Shown in pieces: positions 1 through 7,603 of a stretch of DNA of 33,577 bases (the first letter of the stretch is position 1; each line of letters opens with the position of its first letter). The position numbers and the translations under genes were made by a program. A model generated the notes under the pieces. It saw only the letters and a list, made by a program, of their open reading frames with translations. It had not been told where the DNA came from and ran no database searches. This DNA comes from Coprothermobacterota bacterium (GTDB lineage: Bacteria; Caldisericota; JANLFM01): assembly GCA_026389455.1 (NCBI GenBank), contig JAPLHV010000060.1, forward strand, positions 1 through 33,577, in the 5' to 3' direction.

Positions 1-1956
1 CTCGCTGAAAATCCCCCCACTGATGGTGTAGTAAAGATGGCCGGCCAGCAGCGGCATCGGGAACTCCAGGAAGGCGTTGCGCAGATCCCCGCTCCAGGGC
101 CCGCTGGGGGAGATCGGGGCGCCGGTGAGGTAGTTGATGACAGTGCAACTCACCGTCTGAACATCCCCTGGCCGGGTCGACCAAGCGGTCTGTAAGGCGG
201 GAGTGGTGAGATTAGCATAGTTGGTTGGGCCGCCGATGACGGTGTTCGCATAGAATGGGAAAGAGTAGGGCAGCGGATTCCCTTTTGCATCTGGCGCGAC
301 TGCGTAGGCGAAGTTGAGCGCCTGTTCCCCGACGATGCGCACCAGGCGGTAGCCGGGCCAGGACCACATCTCGTTGAATTTCGGGTTCAGCATATTGGGA
401 GCGTCGTTGAACTCAGTGCAAGTGGTGTTGACGAACTTCACTTCCCCTCCGCCGGCGCTCCAGGGAATCGTCCCGTAAGAGTCTGAGTGTTCATGTCCGC
501 TGACCACCAAGGCCACTCGGTACTGCCGTAATAGCTTGATCAGAGCAAGACGCCCGGCGCCTTTCCCGCCGAAGCCAATGCCGAACATCGAGGCATCGTC
601 AAACATCATGCCGGACCCAGCGTCTCGCCAGGGATCGTGATGGATCGCCACCACGCGCATCTTGGCGCTCTGGTGAGCGATCAGGTCATCGCGCAGCCAA
701 GCCAACTGGCCGGTCAGGGCGCTCAATTGAATGGCATCTTCCCTCGCCTGCGACCAGCCGGTCTTGAAGGGATCCCCGCCTCCCAACAGTTGTCCTTGCC
801 ATTTACCGGGAGCTAGGGTCACGTTGGGGATAGCCCAGTGCAGATTGCGTTGAGAAGAACTCCAATCGTTACTGTTTACGGACAGGAAGTGAAAGTCCGG
901 CCCGTAGTCGAAGGAGAAATATTGAGGGCCGAAGAGGTTGCGCCAGGAATCCATGTAGTCCTCTTCAAGTTTGGTGTTGAAGAGGTTGTAGCGAGCATAG
1001 CTGTCATGGTTGCCAGGTGTAATAAAGACCGGCACATCCAGCTTCAAGGTCTCTTGGTAGAACCAATCCATTTCGAAGTAGGGCTCGTAGGCGAGTCCCC
1101 CGAAGATGGTGTTGCGATAGGCCGGAAACTCCGCATAGTTTTGTTTGTAAAGCCACTTCTGGGAGAAATCATAGTCCCCCGTGAAGACGCAGAAGTCCGG
1201 ATTGGTCAAATTCACCTGGGCGATGGCCTTGCTGTAGTAGGCCGCGCCGTAGCCATCCGCCTCGCTGTAGGCGGCGTGTCGGTAGTTCTTGTCTTGCGTG
1301 CTGGCGCCCGGGTATTTCGCCTCCGGCCCCCAAACGTGAATATCGGTCATCTGAACGAAGGTGTAGTCATCTTTGAACTGCGCCACCACGGAGACGGCGT
1401 GCGGCTGGGAGTCGAGCAACCAGACCCCGCCCTGGCGTTTACCGCTGATGCTCAGGTCATAAAGGTCTAAGGGCACATCAGCGGGAATGGTGACCTTCAC
1501 CAGGTAGATGCGGGCATTGGCGTTCCGCGCTTGCGCGTACTCCGGCCACTGGGCGCTGTACCCAACGGTGAACCCGTCGACACGCAGCGTCTTGGTCAGC
1601 GGATAGGCGCCATTGGAGGTTCGCAAGAAGGCAGTGAACTCTTGGTAGACCGGAAACGGCAGGCTCCAGTTCTGGTCGCGGGGATCGTATTCGACGGTCA
1701 ACTGGTCCCCGCAGCGGAGAATAGCCGGGTTGCCGAAGCTGGGGTAGATGACCATTTTGATGCGGTTGCGGTCGATTGGAATGGGCGCTCCATCAAGACT
1801 CCCGGCATCGACCGCCGCGCTTGCGTTATCGCTCGGCGCAACCGGCGCGGCTGCTGGAATCTGGGTCGCCGCGACAGCCCAGCCCGAGATGGGCAGAAGA
1901 CAAACGATGGCAAGGAACCCCGCCAGGATCCCCTGTCGAATCCGATTCTTGTTCAC
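1..1956 (-). CDS. Secreted metallophosphoesterase (3' end outside window)
   Basis: The reverse strand is open from a GTG at 1956 to the window edge, giving 652 codons without a stop; the C-terminus lies outside. The start is supported by an AGGAGG site 8 bases upstream. The N-terminus is a Sec signal peptide (basic NKNRIRQ, hydrophobic core, AVAA cleavage-like site near residue 30). A non-catalytic beta-rich region precedes a calcineurin-like phosphoesterase domain whose metal ligands are all visible: DIH (D205, H207), GD (D261), GNHD (315-318), the H439/H440 pair, and GHEH (487-490). Family knowledge says such enzymes hydrolyse phosphomono- or diesters with a dinuclear metal centre; the substrate cannot be told from sequence. 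An extended -10 (TGTTAGAAT, reverse strand 2029-2021) lies about 65 bases upstream. The identification of the domain is firm; the exact role is not. Confidence 0.9.
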   Translation of the reverse strand, partial: MNKNRIRQGILAGFLAIVCLLPISGWAVAATQIPAAAPVAPSDNASAAVDAGSLDGAPIPIDRNRIKMVIYPSFGNPAILRCGDQLTVEYDPRDQNWSLPFPVYQEFTAFLRTSNGAYPLTKTLRVDGFTVGYSAQWPEYAQARNANARIYLVKVTIPADVPLDLYDLSISGKRQGGVWLLDSQPHAVSVVAQFKDDYTFVQMTDIHVWGPEAKYPGASTQDKNYRHAAYSEADGYGAAYYSKAIAQVNLTNPDFCVFTGDYDFSQKWLYKQNYAEFPAYRNTIFGGLAYEPYFEMDWFYQETLKLDVPVFITPGNHDSYARYNLFNTKLEEDYMDSWRNLFGPQYFSFDYGPDFHFLSVNSNDWSSSQRNLHWAIPNVTLAPGKWQGQLLGGGDPFKTGWSQAREDAIQLSALTGQLAWLRDDLIAHQSAKMRVVAIHHDPWRDAGSGMMFDDASMFGIGFGGKGAGRLALIKLLRQYRVALVVSGHEHSDSYGTIPWSAGGGEVKFVNTTCTEFNDAPNMLNPKFNEMWSWPGYRLVRIVGEQALNFAYAVAPDAKGNPLPYSFPFYANTVIGGPTNYANLTTPALQTAWSTRPGDVQTVSCTVINYLTGAPISPSGPWSGDLRNAFLEFPMPLLAGHLYYTISGGIFSE

Positions 1957-2020
1957 CCGATTACCCTCCTAGCATTGAATTGAAGAGAGCCCGGCGTTCC
2001 GCCGGAGACCGCTCGAGCTT

Positions 2021-2029
2021 ATTCTAACA
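2021..2029 (-). promoter_or_regulatory. Possible extended -10 promoter of the phosphoesterase gene
   Basis: On the reverse strand this reads TGTTAGAAT, an extended -10 (TGn plus TAGAAT). No convincing -35 is present. It would give a leader of roughly 55-60 bases ahead of the GTG at 1956, which contains a CCGGCG/CGCCGG hairpin at 1991-2005. Confidence 0.3.
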
Positions 2030-2191
2030 GATGCAAAACCGGTTCCTCGATCGCTGCAATGGAATAACCTGCAAAAAAGGGGGGCGATGAACACCCACCG
2101 ATCGATGAGGAGCAACTCCTATCCGTTCGGCACCGGACAGCTACTGCACAGGCCAAAAGGACAAGCTAAAAAAAGACAGGAACAAACCCTT

Positions 2192-2213
2192 CAAAAGCGG
2201 AGTGCCTGCCGCT
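2192..2213 (-). terminator. Weak possible terminator after the 27-aa peptide gene
   Basis: Reading on the reverse strand, a 5-bp AGCGG/CCGCT stem with an 8-base loop is followed directly by TTTT. It lies 27 bases past the stop of the small hydrophobic peptide gene. The stem is short, so this is only suggestive. Confidence 0.25.
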
Positions 2214-2239
2214 CATTCTTATGGAGGGCTGGCCGAAGA

Positions 2240-2323
2240 TCAGGGGACGCGAATGGTGAACCAGGCCAGAATCGCGCTACAAATAGCCGCTAGAATCGAC
2301 ATTAGGAGCTCAACGATAGTCAT
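2240..2323 (-). CDS. 27-aa hydrophobic single-span membrane peptide
   Basis: A very short reverse-strand reading frame starts with ATG at 2323 and ends with TGA at 2242-2240. It is preceded by a near-perfect ribosome binding site, AAAGGAGG, 6 bases before the ATG, which is stronger than that of most genes here. The product starts MTIVELLMSILAAI, continues as one hydrophobic helix with one Cys and one Trp (about residues 3-24), and ends in a short basic tail, TIRVP. The pattern resembles type I toxin or holin-like peptides (short, 'MTxxE/xLL' start, single span), but no family is recognised. It lies alone between the phosphoesterase gene and a repeat cluster. The strong RBS plus uninterrupted amphipathic logic is the evidence; a chance frame cannot be excluded. 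Confidence 0.5.
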   Translation of the reverse strand: MTIVELLMSILAAICSAILAWFTIRVP

Positions 2324-2509
2324 CTCTTTCCTCCTTTCTTTTATTCCTCGAGTAATTAAACCACCAAACGACACTCAGGAGGAAGGCTTTGATCCCACTG
2401 TCCGCCCTACTTGATCCGATTTCTACTTTGAGGAGGAGATCATCCCTTCTCGATCTTGGACCAGAGGGCAAAGTCTGTCTTCGAAACAAGGTTCCGACTC
2501 CCCTCTTCC

Positions 2510-2571
2510 GGTTCTTTCTCAAACTGAGTTGGTAAGGCAATCTGAGAGTAAACAAGGTCTCTGGGATCATC
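2510..2571 (-). repeat. 62-bp repeat, left inverted copy flanking the lipoprotein gene
   Basis: Its reverse complement matches 3835-3896 at 58 of 62 positions, and its inner 43 bases match 14255-14297 at about 81%. The outer end is GGTTCTTTCTCAAACTGAG, the exact reverse complement of the other copy's end. Read in the same frame, the copies encode FTLRLPYQLSLRKN, FTLRLPYPLSLRKN and FALRLPFPLGMRKS. Confidence 0.85.
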
Positions 2572-2651
2572 AAGGCTGACGACAACAAGTCAACTTGCGG
2601 CAACTCGACAACCCCCTCTGTGCCAAGATAGACCCGAGACAGCCCGTGCGT

Positions 2652-2672
2652 GGGCGGGTTTGAAACCCGCCC
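2652..2672. repeat. Short palindrome, arms GGGCGGGTTT
   Basis: A perfect 10-bp inverted repeat around a single central G (arms 2652-2661 and 2663-2672). A second copy with a C centre lies at 33418-33438. The arm ends in TTT around the centre like the GGGGACAGATTT palindromes in this window. Confidence 0.85.
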
Positions 2673-2743
2673 CTACGTGAACCACTCCGGCGTAAACCAG
2701 ATCGGGGTCGATGAGACCTTAAAAACAAAAGAGCTTGACCATC

Positions 2744-2772
2744 CCTGGAACCGCGGCGCCCCAGTGCGGCAA
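2744..2772 (-). repeat. 'GCCGCACTGGGGCGCCGCGG' box, copy 1
   Basis: On the reverse strand it reads TTGCCGCACTGGGGCGCCGC followed by GGTTCCAGG. Related copies are at 3717-3744, 3801-3828, 18833-18860 (reverse) and partially at 22829-22848. In one frame it encodes LPHWGAAVPG. Confidence 0.8.
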
Positions 2773-2868
2773 ACCTGAGATCATTCCTAAGGTTAGCACT
2801 GTTCCTGGAACTGTCGCCTTTCCTGGGAGCGCAACACCCAAGAATGCCATGGGCGCCGCGATCCCAGA

Positions 2869-2993
2869 GCCGACAAGACTCTTTAAGATCATCATCACCA
2901 TTGATTAATGGGAAGCTTGACTAAACAGCCTGCGGCAGCAAGTCTTCTCCTGTCGCAGGCTGGTAGGATGCCCACTTGAAATGAAAAGGAACC
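2869..2993 (-). repeat. ~125-bp dispersed repeat, copy 1 (overlaps lipoprotein 3' end)
   Basis: This stretch matches 22723-22825 in the opposite orientation, and its 2993 end matches 33542-33577. Conserved blocks are GCCGACAAGACTCTTTAAGA, the GGGAAGCT block, and GCCCACTTGAAATGA with AAGGAAC. Copy 1 has about 22 extra bases that form an inverted pair, CAGCCTGCGGCAG / CTGTCGCAGGCTG. A fragment, AACAGCCTGCGGCAGCA, recurs near 33161. Confidence 0.8.
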
Positions 2994-3592
2994 CCTCTTC
3001 CTTGGTCAACCCTTGAGGTCACTTCCCCTGACGGAAGGGACGGTGGGTAGAGGGGGATGCGGCGAAACCAGCCGCGCAGGCGCACTGTTCGGTTAGGATC
3101 GGAGAGGGCGACCGCGGTCAACTGAAAGCTGCCGGTAAGAGTCTGATCGTCCCCCACTGATTCAATGCTCAATTCTCCCTCTAGCGCCCCGAAAGCTGTC
3201 CCCTGGGTGTAAAAGAGGGCGGTCACTTCACCGGCGCGGGGGCGACCCGGTTTGTCTGCAAAGGGGCTTAGGCGGATGACACCGGAAGCTAGATCCTTGG
3301 GAAAGTAGAGGGTCAGTCCATCCTCCGGCCCTTCCCCGCCGCCGCGCAGGAGGATCCCCAGCCAGGGGATCAGGTAGATCCGGCGCAAACCAGTCGGAGT
3401 GGCCGGCTCCTCGTCCCGCCCGCTCACTTCCAGTGAGATGCCTTCCCCGACGGCGCTGTAGAAGAAGGCGCCGGCTTCCGGCGAAGCAACCTGGCTGCTC
3501 GAGGGCTGACTGGCCTGGGGAAGCATACAGGAGGTCAGAAGACACACCAGGAGGCTGATACTGAGGAGGCAAAGCTTGCGGTTCACGTTCAT
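2921..3592 (-). CDS. Predicted lipoprotein of unknown function
   Basis: The start is taken at ATG 3592, which directly precedes a typical lipoprotein signal: basic NVNRK, a hydrophobic core, and the lipobox L19-T20-S21-C22. An upstream in-frame ATG exists but would bury the signal peptide. The product is 223 aa and predicted to be anchored to the outer face of the cytoplasmic membrane. After a Ser/Gln/Pro-rich spacer, the body is mostly beta-type sequence without a recognised family. The last ~23 codons (from VPFHFKW to the stop) lie wholly inside the dispersed repeat at 2869-2993, so the natural C-terminus was probably replaced when the repeat arrived. The gene stands alone between inverted 62-bp repeats (2510-2571 and 3835-3896). 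No convincing ribosome binding site is seen. Coding status is likely; function is unknown. Confidence 0.65.
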   Translation of the reverse strand: MNVNRKLCLLSISLLVCLLTSCMLPQASQPSSSQVASPEAGAFFYSAVGEGISLEVSGRDEEPATPTGLRRIYLIPWLGILLRGGGEGPEDGLTLYFPKDLASGVIRLSPFADKPGRPRAGEVTALFYTQGTAFGALEGELSIESVGDDQTLTGSFQLTAVALSDPNRTVRLRGWFRRIPLYPPSLPSGEVTSRVDQGRGVPFHFKWASYQPATGEDLLPQAV

Positions 3593-3716
3593 AGGGATAG
3601 TAGACACCAGATCCTCGATCCCCTCAAGCCGATCGCGCTGCTTACCCCCTCCCTCTGTCGAGTGTCGGCCCTGCGGCGCTATCATGAGCGGTTGGCTTCC
3701 GTCTTGTTACTGTAGA

Positions 3717-3744
3717 TGCCGCACTGGGGCGCCGCGGTCCCAGG
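3717..3744 (+). repeat. 'GCCGCACTGGGGCGCCGCGG' box, copy 2
   Basis: It is identical over 28 bases to the box at 3801-3828, 84 bases downstream, making a direct pair. Between them are degenerate 'GATCCCAGG / AATCCCAAGG / GGTCCCGATCCCAG' units. Confidence 0.85.
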
Positions 3745-3800
3745 AAAGCCGATGATCCCAGGAGCGGTCTCAATCCCAAGGATGGTCCCGATCCCAGATT

Positions 3801-3828
3801 TGCCGCACTGGGGCGCCGCGGTCCCAGG
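3801..3828 (+). repeat. 'GCCGCACTGGGGCGCCGCGG' box, copy 3
   Basis: Direct repeat of 3717-3744. It leads straight into the 62-bp repeat at 3835-3896, so the two modules form one composite unit. Confidence 0.85.
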
Positions 3829-3834
3829 AAAGCC

Positions 3835-3896
3835 GATGGTCCCAGAGACCATGTTTACCCTCAGATTGCCTTACCCACTCAGTTTGAGAAAGAACC
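3835..3896 (+). repeat. 62-bp repeat, right inverted copy flanking the lipoprotein gene
   Basis: Inverted partner of 2510-2571 with 4 differences. It ends CTCAGTTTGAGAAAGAACC and is followed directly by a half REP element (3897-3915). Confidence 0.85.
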
Positions 3897-3915
3897 AATA
3901 AATAAATCTGTCCCC
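3897..3915 (-). repeat. Half REP element, AAATAAATCTGTCCCC
   Basis: Contains AAATAAATCTGTCCCC, the same 16-mer (or its complement) found at 15784-15842, 24315-24330 and 24645-24660. No partner arm is seen nearby. Together with 3593-3896 it fills the gap ahead of the acetyltransferase gene; no gene is seen in that gap. Confidence 0.7.
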
Positions 3916-3974
3916 TTCATACCGTGCTATCATGGAAACGCTCAGATCGATCATAAGAAAAGGAGAGTGCAGAG

Positions 3975-4649
3975 ATGCTGCAGGATGAAGAAGTCCTTCA
4001 GGAAATGATGAACAAGGGGGTACACAATATCCTCCCCTCGCCGCAGACCCGCAGGCTGGTGGACCGCAGGCTGGTTTGGTCCGCCGTCGATGAGGAAATA
4101 TCGGGGGGGTTTCGCCTCCGTGACATGGACTGGGCCAGTCCCAGGGAGATCGAAGAAGTCGCCCGCCTGCACCGCGAAGCCTTCCCCGAGCTCTTCGGCA
4201 GCGTCTACGAAGACATCCTTTTCCCCAGCCGCTGGCCGCGCTGGGCCGAGCAATGGCGCATCTACCGGATCACCGAAGGGGAACAGCAGGCCGCCACTTG
4301 CTTCCTCACCCCCAGCGCGCAGAACATGGCCGTGGAGCTGTCGGTGCTGATCACCGACCCCGCCTTTCGCGGTCGCGGCATCGCCCGCCAATTCACCCGC
4401 GCCATAGACCGGCTGATCAGCGAGAGCGGGGCGGAATACGGCACTGTCCTTTGCGCTACCTTTCATATCGCCACGCAAAAGATCATCGAAGAGCTGGGTT
4501 TCGAGCGCATCGGCGAGTTGCGCGGGTACGTGCTGGCCAACGCCGGCCTGGGACGCTACGCCCGCGACAACGTGGTGATGTATGCCAAGATGTACAACGA
4601 GGCTTGGACGCTCTGCCCAAGCGAGGAACGGCTTACCAAGCCCGGTTAA
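3975..4649 (+). CDS. GNAT-family N-acetyltransferase
   Basis: The product is 224 aa. An AGGAG sits 10 bases before the ATG. The N-terminal ~45 residues precede a GNAT fold: the acetyl-CoA pyrophosphate-binding motif A is visible as LSVLITDPAFRGRGIARQF (R-G-R-G-I-A, around residues 132-138), followed by the later beta-strand region ATQKIIEELGFERIGELRG. Family knowledge: transfer of an acyl group from acyl-CoA to an amine. The substrate is not evident. The gene ends 46 bases before the amino acid decarboxylase on the same strand, so co-transcription is likely, and an amine produced by the decarboxylase is a conceivable substrate (inference only). An extended -10-like TGCTATCAT lies at 3925-3933, about 42 bases upstream. 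Confidence 0.85.
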   Translation: MLQDEEVLQEMMNKGVHNILPSPQTRRLVDRRLVWSAVDEEISGGFRLRDMDWASPREIEEVARLHREAFPELFGSVYEDILFPSRWPRWAEQWRIYRITEGEQQAATCFLTPSAQNMAVELSVLITDPAFRGRGIARQFTRAIDRLISESGAEYGTVLCATFHIATQKIIEELGFERIGELRGYVLANAGLGRYARDNVVMYAKMYNEAWTLCPSEERLTKPG

Positions 4650-4695
4650 CTGGTCTATCTCCAAAATCGAGAGTGGGAGGAAAGGAAGCGCGCCT

Positions 4696-6525
4696 GTGGA
4701 ACACAAAGCGGTAAACGCCCTCTTCCTGGGGCCCAAGTCGGAGAACTACCCCGTCTTCAAACAGATGCTCGGCTACATGATGGATGATTACGCCGAGTGG
4801 CGGCGCGGCTTTCACCCGGATGATCCACTCGTCATTACTCCTTCGGACCAAGAGGAAGAGGGCTTCCAAGCGACCGTGCGGGAGATGCGCCAGGTTTTGG
4901 TGGAGCTGGCCGGCTTGCTGCAGATGACCTCGGTGCCTTGGTTCTCCCCTCGCTACCTGGGGCACATGACTGCCGATACCTTGATGGCGGCCAACTTGGG
5001 TTATATGCTGGCCCTCCTCTACAACCAGAACAATGTCGCTTACGAGGGATCGCCGGGCACCACCGGCCTGGAGCTGGAGACAGGCCGCCAACTGGCGGCG
5101 ATGATGGGGTACGACCCAGCCCAGTCCTGGGGCCACCTCACCGCTGGGGGAACAATCGCCAACTACGAGGGGCTGTGGCTGGCGCGAAACCTGAAGTCGA
5201 TCCCCCACGCTTTGCGCCGGACAGTTCCCGAGTTGGTCGCAGGCCTAGATGATTGGGCGCTTTGGAACCTTTCTCCGGCAAGCATCCTGGATCTGTTGGA
5301 GCAAGCCAAGCAGATGGGCTGCTTCGAGCAGGTGCGCGCGCATTCAGTACGCGGCCAAGGGATCCCGGCAGGCGGGTTGGGCAAGGTGCTGGTTCCGCAG
5401 AGCAAGCACTATTCGTGGGTGAAAGCGATGGATTTGCTCGGCCTGGGCCAGGAGCGCCTCATTCAGATACCAGTGCAGGACGACTACCGCATGGACCTGG
5501 AATCGCTGCGGGTGACACTGGAGGCTCTATTGGAATCCCACACCCCCGTCTTGGCGGTGGTGGCGGTAGTCGGCACTACCGAAGAGGGTGCGGTAGATGG
5601 CGTGTACCGCATCGCCGACCTCCGCGATGAGTTTTCCAAGCGGGGCCTCTCCTTTTGGTTGCACATCGATGCTGCCTATGGCGGTTATGTGCGCAGCGCT
5701 TTCCTCGATGCGCAGGGCTCCTTCATGGATCTCCCCCAGATGCGGGAAGAGCTGCAGGAATCTCTCTCTGACTGGCCTTCAGACCACATCTACCAAGCCT
5801 ACCAGGCCATCTCCCGCTCTGACTCCATCACTGTTGATCCGCACAAACTGGGCTACATCCCCTACCCTGCCGGCGCCTTTCTGGCTCGCGACCGTCGCGT
5901 GGTAGAGCTGATCTCCTACTTCGCCGCCTATGTCTTCGAGGAAGCGGAGGATAACCCCCAACTATTGGGGAGCTACATCCTGGAAGGGTCTAAACCTGGG
6001 GCGGCAGCAGCGGCCGTCTGGGTCGCTCATCGCCTGGTGCCGCTGCACTGGGGGGGTTACGGCCGGCTGATCGGCTCATCTATCGGAGGCGCCCGGCAGT
6101 TTTATCGCTCACTGCTGGAGCAACCCCTCTTCTCCGCCAACGGCCGCAACTACTTGGTCTTGCCGCTGACTGAGCCCGACTTGAACATCGTCGTCTACGC
6201 CTTCAATGAGCAGGGCAACGCCGACCTGGAAGTGATGAACGCGCTCAACCAGCGAATCTGCGAACACGGCTTTCGCCCCACCGGCCCTCTCCTGTCCAGC
6301 GATTTCATCCTCTCCAAGACTTCACTGGAGCAGAAGGAGTACCGGGACACTCCGCTGGCTTTCCTGCGCCGTTTCGGCATCCCCGAGGAGGAATGGCGAC
6401 GGGTCGGCAGCGTCTTCGTACTGCGTTCCTGCGTAGTCACCCCCTTCCTGGCTCGCGGCGCTACTTTCGAGACCTACTGGGGGACCTTTCGCCAGAGCAT
6501 GACCAAAGCGCTGGAGACGCTGTAG
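4696..6525 (+). CDS. PLP-dependent aromatic amino acid decarboxylase (tyrosine decarboxylase-like)
   Basis: The GTG at 4696 is chosen because a GGAGGAAAGGA site lies about 8 bases upstream; an upstream in-frame ATG overlaps the acetyltransferase gene and lacks a site. The product is 609 aa, long for group II decarboxylases but like the bacterial tyrosine decarboxylases of about 620 aa. Typical segments are SPRYLGHMTADTLM (about residues 91-104), NNVAYEGSPGTTGLELE, LTAGGTIANYEG, HIDAAYGGYV (the Asp that pairs with the pyridine nitrogen), and ITVDPHKLGYIPY with the Schiff-base lysine K384. The enzyme should remove CO2 from an aromatic or related L-amino acid, giving an amine, in the cytoplasm. 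Tyrosine versus another substrate is not decided by the sequence. An amino acid ABC transporter follows, separated by 123 bases. Family assignment is firm; substrate is inferred. Confidence 0.85.
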   Translation: MEHKAVNALFLGPKSENYPVFKQMLGYMMDDYAEWRRGFHPDDPLVITPSDQEEEGFQATVREMRQVLVELAGLLQMTSVPWFSPRYLGHMTADTLMAANLGYMLALLYNQNNVAYEGSPGTTGLELETGRQLAAMMGYDPAQSWGHLTAGGTIANYEGLWLARNLKSIPHALRRTVPELVAGLDDWALWNLSPASILDLLEQAKQMGCFEQVRAHSVRGQGIPAGGLGKVLVPQSKHYSWVKAMDLLGLGQERLIQIPVQDDYRMDLESLRVTLEALLESHTPVLAVVAVVGTTEEGAVDGVYRIADLRDEFSKRGLSFWLHIDAAYGGYVRSAFLDAQGSFMDLPQMREELQESLSDWPSDHIYQAYQAISRSDSITVDPHKLGYIPYPAGAFLARDRRVVELISYFAAYVFEEAEDNPQLLGSYILEGSKPGAAAAAVWVAHRLVPLHWGGYGRLIGSSIGGARQFYRSLLEQPLFSANGRNYLVLPLTEPDLNIVVYAFNEQGNADLEVMNALNQRICEHGFRPTGPLLSSDFILSKTSLEQKEYRDTPLAFLRRFGIPEEEWRRVGSVFVLRSCVVTPFLARGATFETYWGTFRQSMTKALETL

Positions 6526-6606
6526 AAAGGGGATCCGGCGACCGCCCCCTTATCACGCGCGGTCAGTAGGGCCGACACATGCGTCGCCCCTACTATAGAG
6601 ACGGTA

Positions 6607-6615
6607 TGGTATACT
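6607..6615 (+). promoter_or_regulatory. Extended -10 promoter of the amino acid transporter
   Basis: TGGTATACT is a good extended -10 (TGn plus TATACT) 33 bases ahead of the ATG at 6649. No clear -35 is seen. The leader contains AAGGAG at 6636-6641. Confidence 0.4.
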
Positions 6616-6648
6616 TGCCCCGAAGAAGACATGGATAAGGAGAAATAA

Positions 6649-7489
6649 ATGATGAAACGTTTTGTAGCTTTCCTGTTGGTTCTGTCTATCGTGGTTGGCT
6701 TGGGCGCCTGCGCCCAACCCTCCACCCCTACTGCGACCCCCACCCCTACCAGCTCCCCCACCCCGACGCCATCCCCCAGTCCTACGCCATCCCCCACCCC
6801 TACCCCCAGCACCCTGCCGGCCAAGGTCGTCACCATCGGCACCGCCCCCGAGTACCCACCCATGGAGTACATCGACGATGTCGGGGCGATGGTCGGTTTC
6901 GACATCGACTGATTAACGAGCTGGGCAAGATCGCCGGCTACCAGATGAAGTGGGAGAAGGTGGCCTGGGACGGCATTTTCGCCTCGTTGAAAGCCAATAA
7001 AGTAGACCTCATCGCCTCCGCCGTGACTATTACCAGCGAGCGCGCCAACGAGATGGATTTCGTCGGCCCCTACATGCAGTCCGGCCAGGGGATCGTCATT
7101 CTGAAGACCACTACCTCCATCAAAGGCCCGGAGGATCTGAAGGGCAAGAAGGTCGGCGTGCAAAAGGGCACCACTGGCGATGAAGCCGCCACCGCCATGG
7201 AGGGTCTTACGTAGAACGGTACGAAGACATCCTGCTGGCTTTCAAAGATCTGGAGAACGGCCGCATCGATGCAGTCGTCAATGACGTCCCGGTGAACGCC
7301 TACCAGATCATGCGCTCCAACGCCAACCTGATCCAGATCGCCCAAAAGTTCACCACCGAGGACTACGGCTACGCCATCCGCAAGGGTGACAGCCAACTGA
7401 TGCTGGATTTCACCTTCGCCCTGCAAAAGGCCATGTCTGACGGCGCCTACCAGCGCGTCTACGAGAAGTGGTTCGGCATAACGCCCTAA
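6649..7489 (+). pseudogene. Amino acid ABC transporter substrate-binding lipoprotein, two frameshifts
   Basis: The frame begins at an ATG with AAGGAG upstream and encodes a lipoprotein signal ending L-G-A-C, a Pro/Thr/Ser-rich tether (about residues 25-55), then a type 3 solute-binding domain. The frame is broken twice: near 6909-6910, where GFDID should continue as LINELGKIAGYQ, and near 7209-7211, where MEGLT should continue as VERYEDILLAF. Each break is a one-base loss (frame 1 to 3 to 2). Restoring two bases gives about 280 aa, the normal length, including DLIASAVTITSERANEMDF, DLKGKKVGVQKGTTG, IDAVVNDVPVNAY and the C-terminal VYEKWFG. The protein should bind a polar amino acid outside the membrane for the adjacent permease and ATPase. 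Because the rest is well conserved, sequencing error is as likely as real decay. Confidence 0.8.
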
Positions 7490-7536
7490 AGACACGTCCA
7501 TCCGCCTGAAATAGTTCGAGACATAAAAAATAGTTA

Positions 7537-7574
7537 GGGACATAATGCATTTTAGGACAAGTGCATTATGTCCC
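7537..7574. repeat. Palindrome, arms GGGACATAATGCA
   Basis: Perfect 13-bp arms (7537-7549 and 7562-7574) around a 12-base loop, between the binding-protein and permease genes. Single arms of the same family (GGGACATAAT) occur at 13625-13634 and 22711-22720. In RNA it would form a strong hairpin that could lower downstream expression, a common role for intercistronic REP sequences. Confidence 0.8.
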
Positions 7575-7603
7575 GTCTTATTCACGGCTAGAAGGAGCCG
7601 CTC

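Noticed and set aside
838-1470. Forward open frame of 210 codons
   Set aside because: It is antisense to the metallophosphoesterase, whose reverse frame carries every active-site motif.
2087-2293. Forward 68-codon frame with a G-rich upstream
   Set aside because: Composition is unlike protein, it is antisense to the better supported 27-aa peptide, and the G-run is only 2 bases from the ATG.
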